NCBI GenBank assembly: GCA_002690325.1
Contig: NZED01000027.1
Coordinates: forward strand, 59,202 to 99,127
Direction of reading: 5' to 3'
Source: Synechococcus sp. ARS1019
Lineage (GTDB): Bacteria; Cyanobacteriota; Cyanobacteriia; PCC-6307; Cyanobiaceae
DNA length: 39,926 nucleotides
Under the pieces are notes generated by a model. That model did no database searches. It had not been told where the DNA came from and saw nothing but the letters and a program-made list of their open reading frames with translations. Of this stretch, positions 20,007 to 29,323 are shown piece after piece (the first letter of the stretch is position 1; each line of letters starts with the position of its first letter). A program made the translations under genes and the position numbers.

Positions 20007-21520
20007 CCCCTCGTTTTGAACGTCGTTCCGGCGCACCGTCTCGTGGGGGCCGCTCGGGCGCCGGAGGTCGATCCCCCGACGGTGGAGGTTCCGGCCGAGG
20101 GGACCGACGCCGACCCGGTGGTGGATCGAGGCCAGAATCGTCCTGGCGTGGGGGGGATGGTCCGAGAAAAAGTTTTCGTTCCCGCGGCGATGACAACGGC
20201 AGGCGTTCGGATTGGGGGCGGTCTGGAGAGTCGAATCGGGATCGAGGTCGCGACAACTATCGGGATCGAGACAGGGATCGGGGGAGATTTGATTCGGATC
20301 GCTCCCATCAGGGAGGTGGACGCGGTGATGGATACCGCCCAGATGGATACCGTTCAGAGGGCTATCGAGAGGAACGCGGGACGTCAGGCCAAGGTCGCCG
20401 CTTTGATCGGGACTCGTCTCGACCCGGACGAGACCGCAATGGCTCGTCCCGGCCAAGGGTGTCCTCCTTCGATCGCCGTCGTTCATCGGACGAACGTCGT
20501 TCCTCTGGTCCAAGGCCAAGGCCTAATTCCTCCAGGCCACCCGAGGCATCGGCGGCGACACCACCCGCAGATGATCTGATTTGGGGACGTCATGCGACGC
20601 AGGCTGCTCTGGAATCCGGTCGCCCGATCCATCGCATCTGGTGCACGTCTGAGATGCGCAGTGCGGCCAAGTTTCTCCAATTGCTTCGGGATGCCAAAGC
20701 ATCTGGTGTGTTGGTTGAGGAGGTCACATGGGCTCGCTTAGGGCAGATCACCGGCGGGTCTGTGCATCAAGGCATCGCCTTACAAACTGCAGCAGCAGAG
20801 ACGCTCGACCTCGATGGGTTGATTGATGGGTGTGCGGATCTTGGCGAGCCACCGTTGTTGTTGGCCCTCGATGGCGTGACCGATCCGCACAATCTTGGAG
20901 CGATTGTGCGCTCTGCTGAAGCGATGGGTGCCCACGGTGTTGTCTTGCCACAACGACGAAGTGCTGGATTGACGGGTTCAGTGGCCAAGGTGGCCGCGGG
21001 CGCTCTGGAGCACATGCCCGTTGCCAGGGTGGTCAACCTCAACCGATCTCTGGAAAAGCTGAAGGATGCGGGCTATCGGGTGATTGGGCTCGCCGCCGAG
21101 GGCGATGTCACCCTTCCTGATGTTGATCTTGATGGTCCGTTGGTGCTGGTCACAGGTTCAGAGGACCAAGGGCTTTCCCTACTGACCCGCCGCCATTGCG
21201 ACCAGCTGGTCAGGATCCCCCTGCGGGGCATTACACCCAGCCTGAATGCTTCTGTGGCGACGGCGCTTTGTGTTTATGAGATCGCTCGTCGTGGCTGGAT
21301 GAAGGACATTCATGGACAGGCTCCCTCTCCACCGATCAGCCGTCCGCGCACGTTGGCTGAACAGTCTCCAGACCCTGTTGCGGAGACCTCTGAGATCCAT
21401 GAATCGGAGGCACCAACCCCCGCTCCGCCCCCACGGGAAGAGATCGATTTATCGATTTCTGTCGAATCCACTAGATCGACGCCGGTGCATTTCGACGAAA
21501 GCGTCCAGCTTTCAACTTGA
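20003..21520 (+). CDS. rlmB: SpoU-family 23S rRNA (guanosine-2'-O-)-methyltransferase with ~190-aa Arg/Gly/Asp-rich N-terminal extension
   Basis: LIWGRHATQAALESGRPIHRIWCT...LLLALDGVTDPHNLGAIVRSAEAMGAHGVVLP...SLNASVATALCVYEIAR; ATGA overlap with mrnC. Confidence 0.92.
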   Translation: MTPRFERRSGAPSRGGRSGAGGRSPDGGGSGRGDRRRPGGGSRPESSWRGGDGPRKSFRSRGDDNGRRSDWGRSGESNRDRGRDNYRDRDRDRGRFDSDRSHQGGGRGDGYRPDGYRSEGYREERGTSGQGRRFDRDSSRPGRDRNGSSRPRVSSFDRRRSSDERRSSGPRPRPNSSRPPEASAATPPADDLIWGRHATQAALESGRPIHRIWCTSEMRSAAKFLQLLRDAKASGVLVEEVTWARLGQITGGSVHQGIALQTAAAETLDLDGLIDGCADLGEPPLLLALDGVTDPHNLGAIVRSAEAMGAHGVVLPQRRSAGLTGSVAKVAAGALEHMPVARVVNLNRSLEKLKDAGYRVIGLAAEGDVTLPDVDLDGPLVLVTGSEDQGLSLLTRRHCDQLVRIPLRGITPSLNASVATALCVYEIARRGWMKDIHGQAPSPPISRPRTLAEQSPDPVAETSEIHESEAPTPAPPPREEIDLSISVESTRSTPVHFDESVQLST

Positions 21521-21550
21521 TCGGCCGCTTTCTGCGCTGATCAGGCCACA

Positions 21551-21820
21551 ATGCAACTGATTCTGTCCACGTCAATGAGTCCCGTCATTCGTCCTTTACG
21601 CAGTCTTGCCAATGGCTTCGGCCTGGCGTGGTGGGCATGCGTTGAGACGAGTGCCCCGGATGTCACCTATTGGTTCGGACCATTCCTGACCCGGCGGGGG
21701 CTTGAAGCTGAATTGGTGGGCTTCATGGATGACCTTCGTTCGGAAGCTCCCGGTTCCATTGAGCATGTGGTTTTGAGGACTCGCCGCGGCGAGCCGTTGA
21801 CCATCGAAGGCAAGGCTTGA
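21551..21820 (+). CDS. DUF1816-like protein
   Basis: [43 protein letters not shown] pattern; resembles cyanobacterial DUF1816. Confidence 0.7.
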   Translation: MQLILSTSMSPVIRPLRSLANGFGLAWWACVETSAPDVTYWFGPFLTRRGLEAELVGFMDDLRSEAPGSIEHVVLRTRRGEPLTIEGKA

Positions 21821-21848
21821 CCGAGCAGCTGATAGCGTCGCTCCTGCA

Positions 21849-23324
21849 ATGGATTTCGGGTCAATGACGATCACCGCGTTGCGTCAGCAGCTCTCGAGTG
21901 GCGACGTCTCGGCCCGAGAACTGGTTGATCAGCATCTGGAGCGGATCTCATCGGTTGATTCTCAACTCCACGCCTTTGTTGAGGTCACTGCCGAGCGAGC
22001 CCGTGCTGATGCTGATCGTGTTGATGCAGCACGTACAGCAGGGGAATCCTTGGGTCCCCTGGCAGGGCTTCCCCTGGCGATTAAAGACAACCTCTGCACG
22101 AAGGGAGTCAAAACAACCTGTTCCAGCCGAATGCTGGAGGGATTTGTTCCTCCCTATGAATCCACTGCAACGGATCGTCTTTGGCAAGCGGGTGCCGTTC
22201 TGATTGGGAAGACCAATCTGGATGAATTTGCGATGGGGGGATCCACGGAAACGTCGGCCTTTGGTCCGACTAGTAATCCATGGAATCCAGCCCATGTCCC
22301 TGGTGGTAGTTCTGGCGGGAGTGCCGCTGCGGTTGCGGCTGGTGAGTGCATCGCCTCTTTGGGGTCAGATACAGGTGGCTCCATTCGCCAGCCGGCGTCT
22401 TTTTGTGGCGTTGTTGGCTTGAAACCCACCTACGGACGAGTGAGTCGTTGGGGTTTGGTGGCCTTTGCAAGCTCATTGGACCAGATCGGACCGTTCACAA
22501 CCTCCGTTGCTGATTCCGCTGAACTGCTTCAAGTCATCGCAGGTCATGACACTAGGGATTCCACTTGCCTGAAGGCTGATGTTCCTGATTACAGCGCTGC
22601 GCTGAATCAGTCGATTAAGGGGCTGAAGGTTGGACTCATTAAGGAGTGTTTTGAGGCCAACGGTCTTGATCCAGAGGTCAAACGTTCAGTCGAAGCCTCG
22701 GCCGCTCAGCTGGAAGCTCTCGGAGCAGAACTCGTTGAAGTGAGCTGTCCAAGGTTTACCGATGGAATCGCCACTTACTACGTGATTGCTCCATCAGAAG
22801 CATCAGCCAATCTGGCCCGTTACGACGGCGTGAAGTATGGCTATCGCGCTGAGGATGCTGAGAATCTGGCCGCTATGACGGCACGAAGCAGGGCTGAAGG
22901 CTTCGGAGAAGAAGTTCAGCGTCGAATCTTGATCGGTACGTACGCCCTGTCCGCTGGATACGTGGATGCCTATTACAAGAAGGCTCAACAGGTTCGGACC
23001 TTGATCCGACGTGATTTCGACGCTGCGTTTGCCGGTGTTGATGTTCTGTTGACACCAACAGCACCGACGCCGGCGTTCAAGGCAGGTGCCCATGCCGATG
23101 ATCCATTGGCGATGTATCTCGCTGATCTCCTCACCATTCCCGTGAACCTTGCCGGTTTGCCGGCGATCAGTCTCCCTTGCGGTTTCAGTGCTGCTGGGCT
23201 GCCGATCGGTGTTCAGTTGATCGGCAATGTTCTCGATGAGGCCAAAATCCTGCAGGTGGCTCACCAGTACGAACAGGCAGCCAACATCATGGCCTCAAGA
23301 CCCGAAGCTGCCCTTGCGGCGTAA
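21849..23324 (+). CDS. gatA: Aspartyl/glutamyl-tRNA amidotransferase subunit A
   Basis: [60 protein letters not shown]. Confidence 0.96.
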   Translation: MDFGSMTITALRQQLSSGDVSARELVDQHLERISSVDSQLHAFVEVTAERARADADRVDAARTAGESLGPLAGLPLAIKDNLCTKGVKTTCSSRMLEGFVPPYESTATDRLWQAGAVLIGKTNLDEFAMGGSTETSAFGPTSNPWNPAHVPGGSSGGSAAAVAAGECIASLGSDTGGSIRQPASFCGVVGLKPTYGRVSRWGLVAFASSLDQIGPFTTSVADSAELLQVIAGHDTRDSTCLKADVPDYSAALNQSIKGLKVGLIKECFEANGLDPEVKRSVEASAAQLEALGAELVEVSCPRFTDGIATYYVIAPSEASANLARYDGVKYGYRAEDAENLAAMTARSRAEGFGEEVQRRILIGTYALSAGYVDAYYKKAQQVRTLIRRDFDAAFAGVDVLLTPTAPTPAFKAGAHADDPLAMYLADLLTIPVNLAGLPAISLPCGFSAAGLPIGVQLIGNVLDEAKILQVAHQYEQAANIMASRPEAALAA

Positions 23325-23394
23325 GCGACCACTAGATCTTGTGTGGTTGCTGAAGCCAGACACTGGATCTTGCGTCTGGCCTTAGTCTGGGTGC

Positions 23395-26300
23395 ATGGCT
23401 TTTGTTCCCCTCCACAACCACAGCGATTACAGCCTGCTGGATGGCGCATCGCAGTTGCCAGCCATGGTGGAACGCGCCAAAGAGCTTGGGATGCCAGCTT
23501 TGGCGTTAACCGATCACGGCGTCATGTATGGCGCCATTGAGTTGCTGAAGTTGTGTCAGGGGGCTGGGATTAAGCCGATCATCGGCAATGAGATGTATGT
23601 CATCAATGGCTCGATTGATGATCCGCAGCCCAAAAAGGAGAAGCGATATCACCTGGTTGTTCTTGCTAAAAATGCCATTGGCTATCGAAATCTGGTCAAG
23701 CTGACCAGCTTGAGCCACCTGCGTGGGATGCGTGGGCGAGGAATTTTTTCGAGGGCTTGTGTCGATAAACATCTTTTAAAGAAATACAGCGAAGGGCTGA
23801 TTATTGCCACCGCTTGTTTGGGCGGAGAAATTCCTCAGGCAATTCTTCGCGGTCGTCCTGATGTGGCCCGTGATGTTGCTTCTTGGTACAAAGAGATTTT
23901 TGGTGATGACTTTTATCTTGAGATTCAAGACCACGGTTCTCCTGAAGATCGCATCGTTAATGTAGAGATCAACAAAATTGCTAAAGAGTTAGGGATTGGC
24001 CTGATTGCGACCAATGATGCTCATTATTTGAGCAAACAGGATGTGGAAGCCCATGATGCGTTGCTATGCGTTCTAACCGGAAAACTTATTTCAGATGAGA
24101 AGCGTCTGCGTTATACAGGAACTGAGTACATCAAAACCGAAGATGAAATGCTTCGACTCTTTGCAGATCATTTGGATGCAGAGACCGTTCGCAAAGCTGT
24201 TGAAAATACTGTTGCCGTAGCAGAGAAAGTTGAAGATTACGATATTCTTGGCCACTATCAGATGCCTCGCTTCCCAATTCCCGAAGGGCACGACGCTGTT
24301 TCGTATTTAAAAGAAGTGACTGATCAGGGTCTTCGGCAAAGACTCGAATTGGCTGCCGATGATGTTATTGAGCCAGTTTATGCCGATCGTATGACCCATG
24401 AGCTCAAGATTATGGAGCAAATGGGATTTCCAACGTACTTCTTAGTTGTTTGGGATTACATACGCTTTGCGCGTGAGAATAAAATTCCTGTTGGTCCCGG
24501 TCGAGGCTCAGCAGCCGGTTCCTTGGTTGCCTATGCCTTGGGAATTACAAATATCGATCCAGTCAGTAATGGTTTGCTGTTTGAGCGTTTTCTAAATCCA
24601 GAACGCAAGTCCATGCCTGATATTGATACTGATTTCTGTATTGAACGGCGTGGTGAAGTCATTGATTATGTGACTGAACGTTATGGTGAGGAGAAGGTTG
24701 CTCAAATTATTACGTTCAACAGAATGACATCCAAAGCTGTTCTGAAGGATGTTGCTCGTGTTCTTGATATTCCCTATGGAGATGCTGATCGTCTGGCGAA
24801 ACTGATTCCCGTTGCTCGTGGAAAGCCTGCAAAGCTCAAGGTCATGATTGGTGATGAGACGCCCAATCCTGACTTTAAACAAAAATATGACAACGATCCA
24901 ATGGTGAAACGTTGGGTTGATATGGCTATTCGGATTGAAGGTACAAACAAAACATTTGGAGTCCATGCGGCTGGAGTCGTCATTGCCGCCGATCCATTGG
25001 ACGAGTTGGTCCCTCTCCAACGCAATAACGATGGCCAGGTGATTACTCAGTATTTCATGGAAGATGTTGAGTCAATGGGTCTACTCAAAATGGATTTCTT
25101 GGGCTTGAAAAATCTCACAATGATTGACAAGACCCTTGAACTTGTGGAGGTGAGTAGCGGTAAAAGAATTGATCCAGATAAATTACCCTCGGAAGACCCA
25201 GATACCTTTGCGTTGCTTGCTAGGGGGGACCTCGAAGGTATTTTCCAGCTTGAATCCAGCGGTATGAGGCAGATTGTGCGTGATCTCAAGCCATCCTCCT
25301 TAGAAGATATTTCATCAATTCTCGCCTTGTATCGGCCAGGTCCATTGGATGCTGGCTTGATTCCTAAATTCATTAATCGGAAGCATGGGCGTGAAGCGAT
25401 TGATTTTGCTCACGCAACACTTGAGCCAATTCTTTCTGAGACCTATGGAATCATGGTCTATCAGGAGCAGATCATGAGAATTGCTCAGGACCTGGCTGGT
25501 TATTCCCTAGGTGAAGCCGATCTATTGCGCCGGGCTATGGGTAAAAAGAAAGTGTCTGAGATGCAAAAGCATCGTGGTCTATTTGTTAGTGGTGCTTCTG
25601 CAAAAGGTGTGTCTGAAAAGGTCGCAGATGAGCTGTTTGATCAGATGGTGCTGTTTGCTGAATACTGTTTCAACAAAAGCCATTCAACAGCCTATGGCGC
25701 TGTCACTTACCAAACGGCTTATTTAAAGGCTCATTTTCCAGTTGCCTACATGGCAGCATTGCTGACCGTTAATGCAGGATCTGCCGACAAAGTTCAGCGT
25801 TATATCTCAAACTGCAATGCGATGGGTATTGAGGTAATGCCACCGGATATCAATGCCTCAAGGACTGATTTCACCCCCCAAGGTGACAGGATTCTGTTTG
25901 GACTTTCAGCCGTTCGTAACCTTGGTGATGGTGCCATTCGGCAATTAATTACCTCTAGAGACAGTGATGGACCGTTTTCATCTTTGGCAGAGCTCTGCGA
26001 TCGCTTGCCCTCGTCCATTTTGAATCGGCGTGGTCTTGAATCTTTGATTCATTGCGGCGCGATGGATGCTCTGGAACCATCTGCGAATCGTGCTCAATTG
26101 ATGGCCGATCTTGATCTTTTGTTGGATTGGGCTTCATCCAGAGCGAAGGATCGTGATAGCGGTCAGGGTAATCTTTTTGATTTGATGTCAGCTTCGTCCG
26201 GCACGGATGACTCATCATCAGATTTAAGTTTGGCACCGAAAGCTTCACCGGTTAGCGATTATCCACCAACCGAAAAACTTAGATTGGAAAAGGAGCTTGT

Positions 26301-26916
26301 TGGCTTTTATCTTTCAGACCATCCCTTGAAGCAATTAGATCCATCGGCAAGGCTTTTGGCACCGATTGGTTTGACATCACTAGAGGAGCAAGCCGATAAG
26401 GCAAAAGTCAGTGCGATTGTGATGATTTCAGAGTACCGACAGGTTACGACCCGAAAGGGTGATCGAATGGCCATTCTCCAGTTAGAAGATCTCACAGGTA
26501 GTTGTGAGGCTGTGGTATTCCCTAAAAGTTATGCTCGCCTTTGCGACCATCTTATGGCCGAAGCACGTCTGTTGATCTGGGCAGTCGTTGACCGTCGTGA
26601 TGACAGAGTGCAGCTGATTATTGATGATTGTCGCGCGATTGATGATCTTGAGATCCTTTTGGTTGAGTTAACTCCAGAACGCGCTGCCGATATCGCGATT
26701 CAGCATAAATTACGAGAATGCCTCCAAAAGCACCGTCCTGAGCGCGAAGAGCTTGGAGTGAAAGTGCCCGTTGTTGCGGAAGTGCGTCAGAACAATGCAG
26801 TGCGTTATGTCCGTTTGGGCCAACAATTCTGTGTACGCGATGCTTCTGCTGCCTTGGAAAGCTTGGTTGCCGAATCATTCACCGCGCGGACATCCGCGCG
26901 GATGATTGCCCACTGA
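23395..26916 (+). CDS. dnaE: DNA polymerase III alpha subunit (single uninterrupted ORF)
   Basis: [16 protein letters not shown] (PHP domain), [42 protein letters not shown]. Confidence 0.97.
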   Translation: MAFVPLHNHSDYSLLDGASQLPAMVERAKELGMPALALTDHGVMYGAIELLKLCQGAGIKPIIGNEMYVINGSIDDPQPKKEKRYHLVVLAKNAIGYRNLVKLTSLSHLRGMRGRGIFSRACVDKHLLKKYSEGLIIATACLGGEIPQAILRGRPDVARDVASWYKEIFGDDFYLEIQDHGSPEDRIVNVEINKIAKELGIGLIATNDAHYLSKQDVEAHDALLCVLTGKLISDEKRLRYTGTEYIKTEDEMLRLFADHLDAETVRKAVENTVAVAEKVEDYDILGHYQMPRFPIPEGHDAVSYLKEVTDQGLRQRLELAADDVIEPVYADRMTHELKIMEQMGFPTYFLVVWDYIRFARENKIPVGPGRGSAAGSLVAYALGITNIDPVSNGLLFERFLNPERKSMPDIDTDFCIERRGEVIDYVTERYGEEKVAQIITFNRMTSKAVLKDVARVLDIPYGDADRLAKLIPVARGKPAKLKVMIGDETPNPDFKQKYDNDPMVKRWVDMAIRIEGTNKTFGVHAAGVVIAADPLDELVPLQRNNDGQVITQYFMEDVESMGLLKMDFLGLKNLTMIDKTLELVEVSSGKRIDPDKLPSEDPDTFALLARGDLEGIFQLESSGMRQIVRDLKPSSLEDISSILALYRPGPLDAGLIPKFINRKHGREAIDFAHATLEPILSETYGIMVYQEQIMRIAQDLAGYSLGEADLLRRAMGKKKVSEMQKHRGLFVSGASAKGVSEKVADELFDQMVLFAEYCFNKSHSTAYGAVTYQTAYLKAHFPVAYMAALLTVNAGSADKVQRYISNCNAMGIEVMPPDINASRTDFTPQGDRILFGLSAVRNLGDGAIRQLITSRDSDGPFSSLAELCDRLPSSILNRRGLESLIHCGAMDALEPSANRAQLMADLDLLLDWASSRAKDRDSGQGNLFDLMSASSGTDDSSSDLSLAPKASPVSDYPPTEKLRLEKELVGFYLSDHPLKQLDPSARLLAPIGLTSLEEQADKAKVSAIVMISEYRQVTTRKGDRMAILQLEDLTGSCEAVVFPKSYARLCDHLMAEARLLIWAVVDRRDDRVQLIIDDCRAIDDLEILLVELTPERAADIAIQHKLRECLQKHRPEREELGVKVPVVAEVRQNNAVRYVRLGQQFCVRDASAALESLVAESFTARTSARMIAH
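26882..26901. repeat. GC palindromic hairpin at the 3' end of dnaE
   Basis: CCGCGCGG-ACAT-CCGCGCGG; perfect 8-bp arms, each itself palindromic. Confidence 0.8.
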
Positions 26917-26950
26917 TTCAGTTCAACGACACTTAGGGGGATGGTTGGAA

Positions 26951-27370
26951 CTAGTCCTTCGCAGCTTTTTGTGCGCGAATCGATTCACGCATGCGTTGCA
27001 GGTTGGGTTTCACGTTTTCAATCCCAAGCAACGATCCATTGTTTTGCTCCCAACTTGCGGAGAGCACTCCATAGCTCAGCCCAGCTAAGCCAAGAAGGAA
27101 AAAGAAGCCTGAACCAGCCAGGGTGACTCCAGGCGCAATATCTGCAATTCCTCGAGTCATCAAGAAATAGCTCAAGACAAAAACTCCCATCCCTGCAAGG
27201 GATGGGAGGCCGGTAAACACGGCAACACGACGAGCCATTCTGTTGGCCACCTGCTTTGGAATCGCTTCCTGTCGTGTTGGTTGTTTGGCTCGTCCTTGAC
27301 GAGAACCCTGATTTGGACCTTTCGGTGCCGATTTCGGCTCGAAGGGGAGTGATTGACGTTGATCCGTCAT
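26951..27370 (-). CDS. PAM68/DUF3464-like membrane protein
   Basis: N-terminal charged region, two TM helices (LPSLAGMGVFVLSYFLM, GSGFFFLLGLAGLSYGVLSASWE), C-terminal NVKPNLQRMRESIRAQKAAK. Confidence 0.75.
   Translation of the reverse strand: MTDQRQSLPFEPKSAPKGPNQGSRQGRAKQPTRQEAIPKQVANRMARRVAVFTGLPSLAGMGVFVLSYFLMTRGIADIAPGVTLAGSGFFFLLGLAGLSYGVLSASWEQNNGSLLGIENVKPNLQRMRESIRAQKAAKD
27184..27208 (-). terminator. Intragenic Rho-independent-terminator-like hairpin inside the PAM68-like CDS
   Basis: Perfect 11-bp inverted repeat CTCCCATCCCT-GCA-AGGGATGGGAG; on the minus strand it is followed by TTTTTGTC. Confidence 0.55.
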
Positions 27371-27409
27371 GCAACCCGCTCAATGTCCAAGGATTCTGAC
27401 GGTCTCAAC

Positions 27410-27679
27410 TCAACCGCGGATGCCCAGCTTGGCGATGATGTCGGAATAGCGCTGTTCGCTCTTGTTGCGCATGTAGCTCAATAGACGCTTGCGGCGTCCA
27501 ATCATCTTGAGCAGACCCTGGCGTGAGGAGAAATCATGCTTGTTCTGCTGAAGATGCCCGCTGAGGCGATTGATTCGCTCACTGAGCATGGCTACTTGCA
27601 CCTCGGCAGAACCGGTGTCGGTTCCGTGGGTTTGGTGAGTGTTGATCAGCTGTTGCTTTTCTGTGGTATCGAGCGACAT
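27410..27679 (-). CDS. rpsO: 30S ribosomal protein S15
   Basis: [70 protein letters not shown]. Confidence 0.97.
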   Translation of the reverse strand: MSLDTTEKQQLINTHQTHGTDTGSAEVQVAMLSERINRLSGHLQQNKHDFSSRQGLLKMIGRRKRLLSYMRNKSEQRYSDIIAKLGIRG

Positions 27680-27743
27680 GCGCGAGGGGCCGGACCCTGA
27701 CGGTTCAAACAACGACTCTACTCGTCGATGTGCCCTGTTTCGC

Positions 27744-28400
27744 TCAGCTGGCCTCTTTGCTGAGCCATTGCAAGCAGAGTTTCAACCACGCATCGACATC
27801 ATTGTCGGAAGGGCTGTTCCCATCGTGCTGTTCATGGACAGCTCGAAGCGCACGGCGGATTTCCAGATCTTCGTATCCCAGTGCTGTCAAGGTGGTCTCA
27901 ACGTCAGTGAAGACGGGATTGCTGTCAGGCATGCAGTCTTCTGGAAGCCCTTCTACCAACGACAATCCAGGAGACTGTGGTACACCAAACCCCGTCAGTT
28001 CGGTTCGCAATTCAACGGCGAGTCGCTCAGCGGTTCGTTTGCCGACCCCCTGGGCTTTACAGAGCCTTCTGAGGTCTCCTCCGGTGATCGCACGGATGAG
28101 GTCTGTGTATCCGCATTCTTGAAGGAGGGCCAAGGCAGCTTGTGGGCCGACGCCATTCACTCGGATCAGTCGCCGAAAGAGCTCCCGCTCGTTTTTGTCG
28201 TCAAAGCCGAAGAGAACACTGGCGTCTTCTCGTTGAATGTGATGAGTCCAGAGAATCAGATCATCTCCTTCCTCCAATTGGCCTTGTTGGCGTTGGGTGA
28301 TCTGTACTTCGTAGCCAACTCCTGCACAATTCAGAACAACACCGGCCTTCGGCCCTTGAGACCATGTGTCCAGGACCGTTCCCTGCAGCCACCCGATCAT
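27744..28400 (-). CDS. ruvA: Holliday junction DNA helicase RuvA
   Basis: [49 protein letters not shown]. Confidence 0.95.
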   Translation of the reverse strand: MIGWLQGTVLDTWSQGPKAGVVLNCAGVGYEVQITQRQQGQLEEGDDLILWTHHIQREDASVLFGFDDKNERELFRRLIRVNGVGPQAALALLQECGYTDLIRAITGGDLRRLCKAQGVGKRTAERLAVELRTELTGFGVPQSPGLSLVEGLPEDCMPDSNPVFTDVETTLTALGYEDLEIRRALRAVHEQHDGNSPSDNDVDAWLKLCLQWLSKEAS

Positions 28401-28452
28401 GAAGCCTGCGTTCGATTACTCCATCGTGCATGACATCCAGCGTTTGTGGTGG

Positions 28453-28893
28453 ATGTTGGCTCGATTGCTTCTTTGGAGGGTGCGTGGCCTTGTTCTGGCT
28501 GGTCTGATCAGTGTCTGTTTGGTGTCATGCACGCCGTCGTCTGGTCCGCCACGTGCTGTTGTGCTCGATGCATTGGCACTTCAGATCGAATTAACGCAAA
28601 CTTCGATTGCTCGGACCCTTGAACTCCCTCCTTCGATCGGCCATCCAACGGTGAGCCGGGTCCGTATTGAGGAACAGTCAGTGGTGAAGATGGGTGCTCA
28701 TAACGGTGTTCATCTTTTGGGTCGCTTTGATTGGCAACTGCCAGGGGATCGGATTCAGGTGGATAGTCCGTTCGACCTTTATCTCGAGCAGGGCGACAAA
28801 AAGCAAAGTTGGCGTTTAGCGCAGCAGGCTGATCCTTCAGGTGCGTCTGAGCTGAACCAGCAATGGTTTACCTATCCACTTCCGTTGGCATAA
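28453..28893 (+). CDS. Putative lipoprotein
   Basis: MLARLLLWRVRGLVLAGLISVCLVSC signal with LVSC lipobox; an upstream in-frame ATG at 28399 is possible. Confidence 0.65.
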   Translation: MLARLLLWRVRGLVLAGLISVCLVSCTPSSGPPRAVVLDALALQIELTQTSIARTLELPPSIGHPTVSRVRIEEQSVVKMGAHNGVHLLGRFDWQLPGDRIQVDSPFDLYLEQGDKKQSWRLAQQADPSGASELNQQWFTYPLPLA

Positions 28894-28926
28894 CCAGCAC
28901 AGCTCGTGCTGTTTGATAACGCTTAG

Positions 28927-28954
28927 TTGACGCCTGTGACGACGGAGTTAGAAC
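28927..28954 (+). promoter_or_regulatory. Possible sigma70-type promoter upstream of the mrp operon
   Basis: TTGACG, 16-nt spacer, TAGAAC (4/6 match to TATAAT), ~27 nt before the GTG start at 28981. Confidence 0.3.
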
Positions 28955-28980
28955 TAGAAAGACAATGAATTTTTCATGAC

Positions 28981-29319
28981 GTGACTCCAGAGATCCTCCG
29001 GTTAATTCCGATTGTCGCTCTGATTATCATTGGATGCTTTGGCTTGCTGAATTCAAAAAATATTCTTAATTCCTTGTTCTCCCTTGATGTTATTGATACA
29101 GCGACGATCAGTATTTTTGTTCTGATCGCTGCTGGGAGCGGTGCGCAAACACCCATTGTGACCGCAAGCCGCTATGACAATTATTCAGATCCGTATCCTC
29201 AGGCAATTATTCTCACTGCCATTGTGATTGGTTTTGCAACCCAGGCGTTGTTGTGCTCAGTTGCTCTTCGATTAGGTCGATCGTCGCCATTACTTCGTTA
29301 TAAAGATTTGGAGCGTTAG
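28981..29319 (+). CDS. mrpC: Mrp-type Na+/H+ antiporter subunit C (NuoK-like)
   Basis: Three TM helices; LLNSKNILNSLFSLDVIDTATISIF, DPYPQAIILTAIVIGFATQALL motif. Confidence 0.85.
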   Translation: MTPEILRLIPIVALIIIGCFGLLNSKNILNSLFSLDVIDTATISIFVLIAAGSGAQTPIVTASRYDNYSDPYPQAIILTAIVIGFATQALLCSVALRLGRSSPLLRYKDLER

Positions 29320-29323
29320 TCTA

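Noticed and set aside
19989-20579. Long overlapping ORFs on the other frame and opposite strand of the rlmB 5' end (187 aa and 176 aa)
   Set aside because: They are explained by low-complexity, high-GC coding of the RG/RD-rich region; no family signature or sensible start context.
25997-26004. GCGATCGC (HIP1-type octamer)
   Set aside because: Only noticed inside dnaE; no abundance as in HIP1-rich cyanobacteria, consistent with chance.
23395-26916. Possible split dnaE / DnaE intein
   Set aside because: Many cyanobacteria carry dnaE split by a trans-splicing intein, but this is one continuous 1173-aa ORF with no intein-like block.
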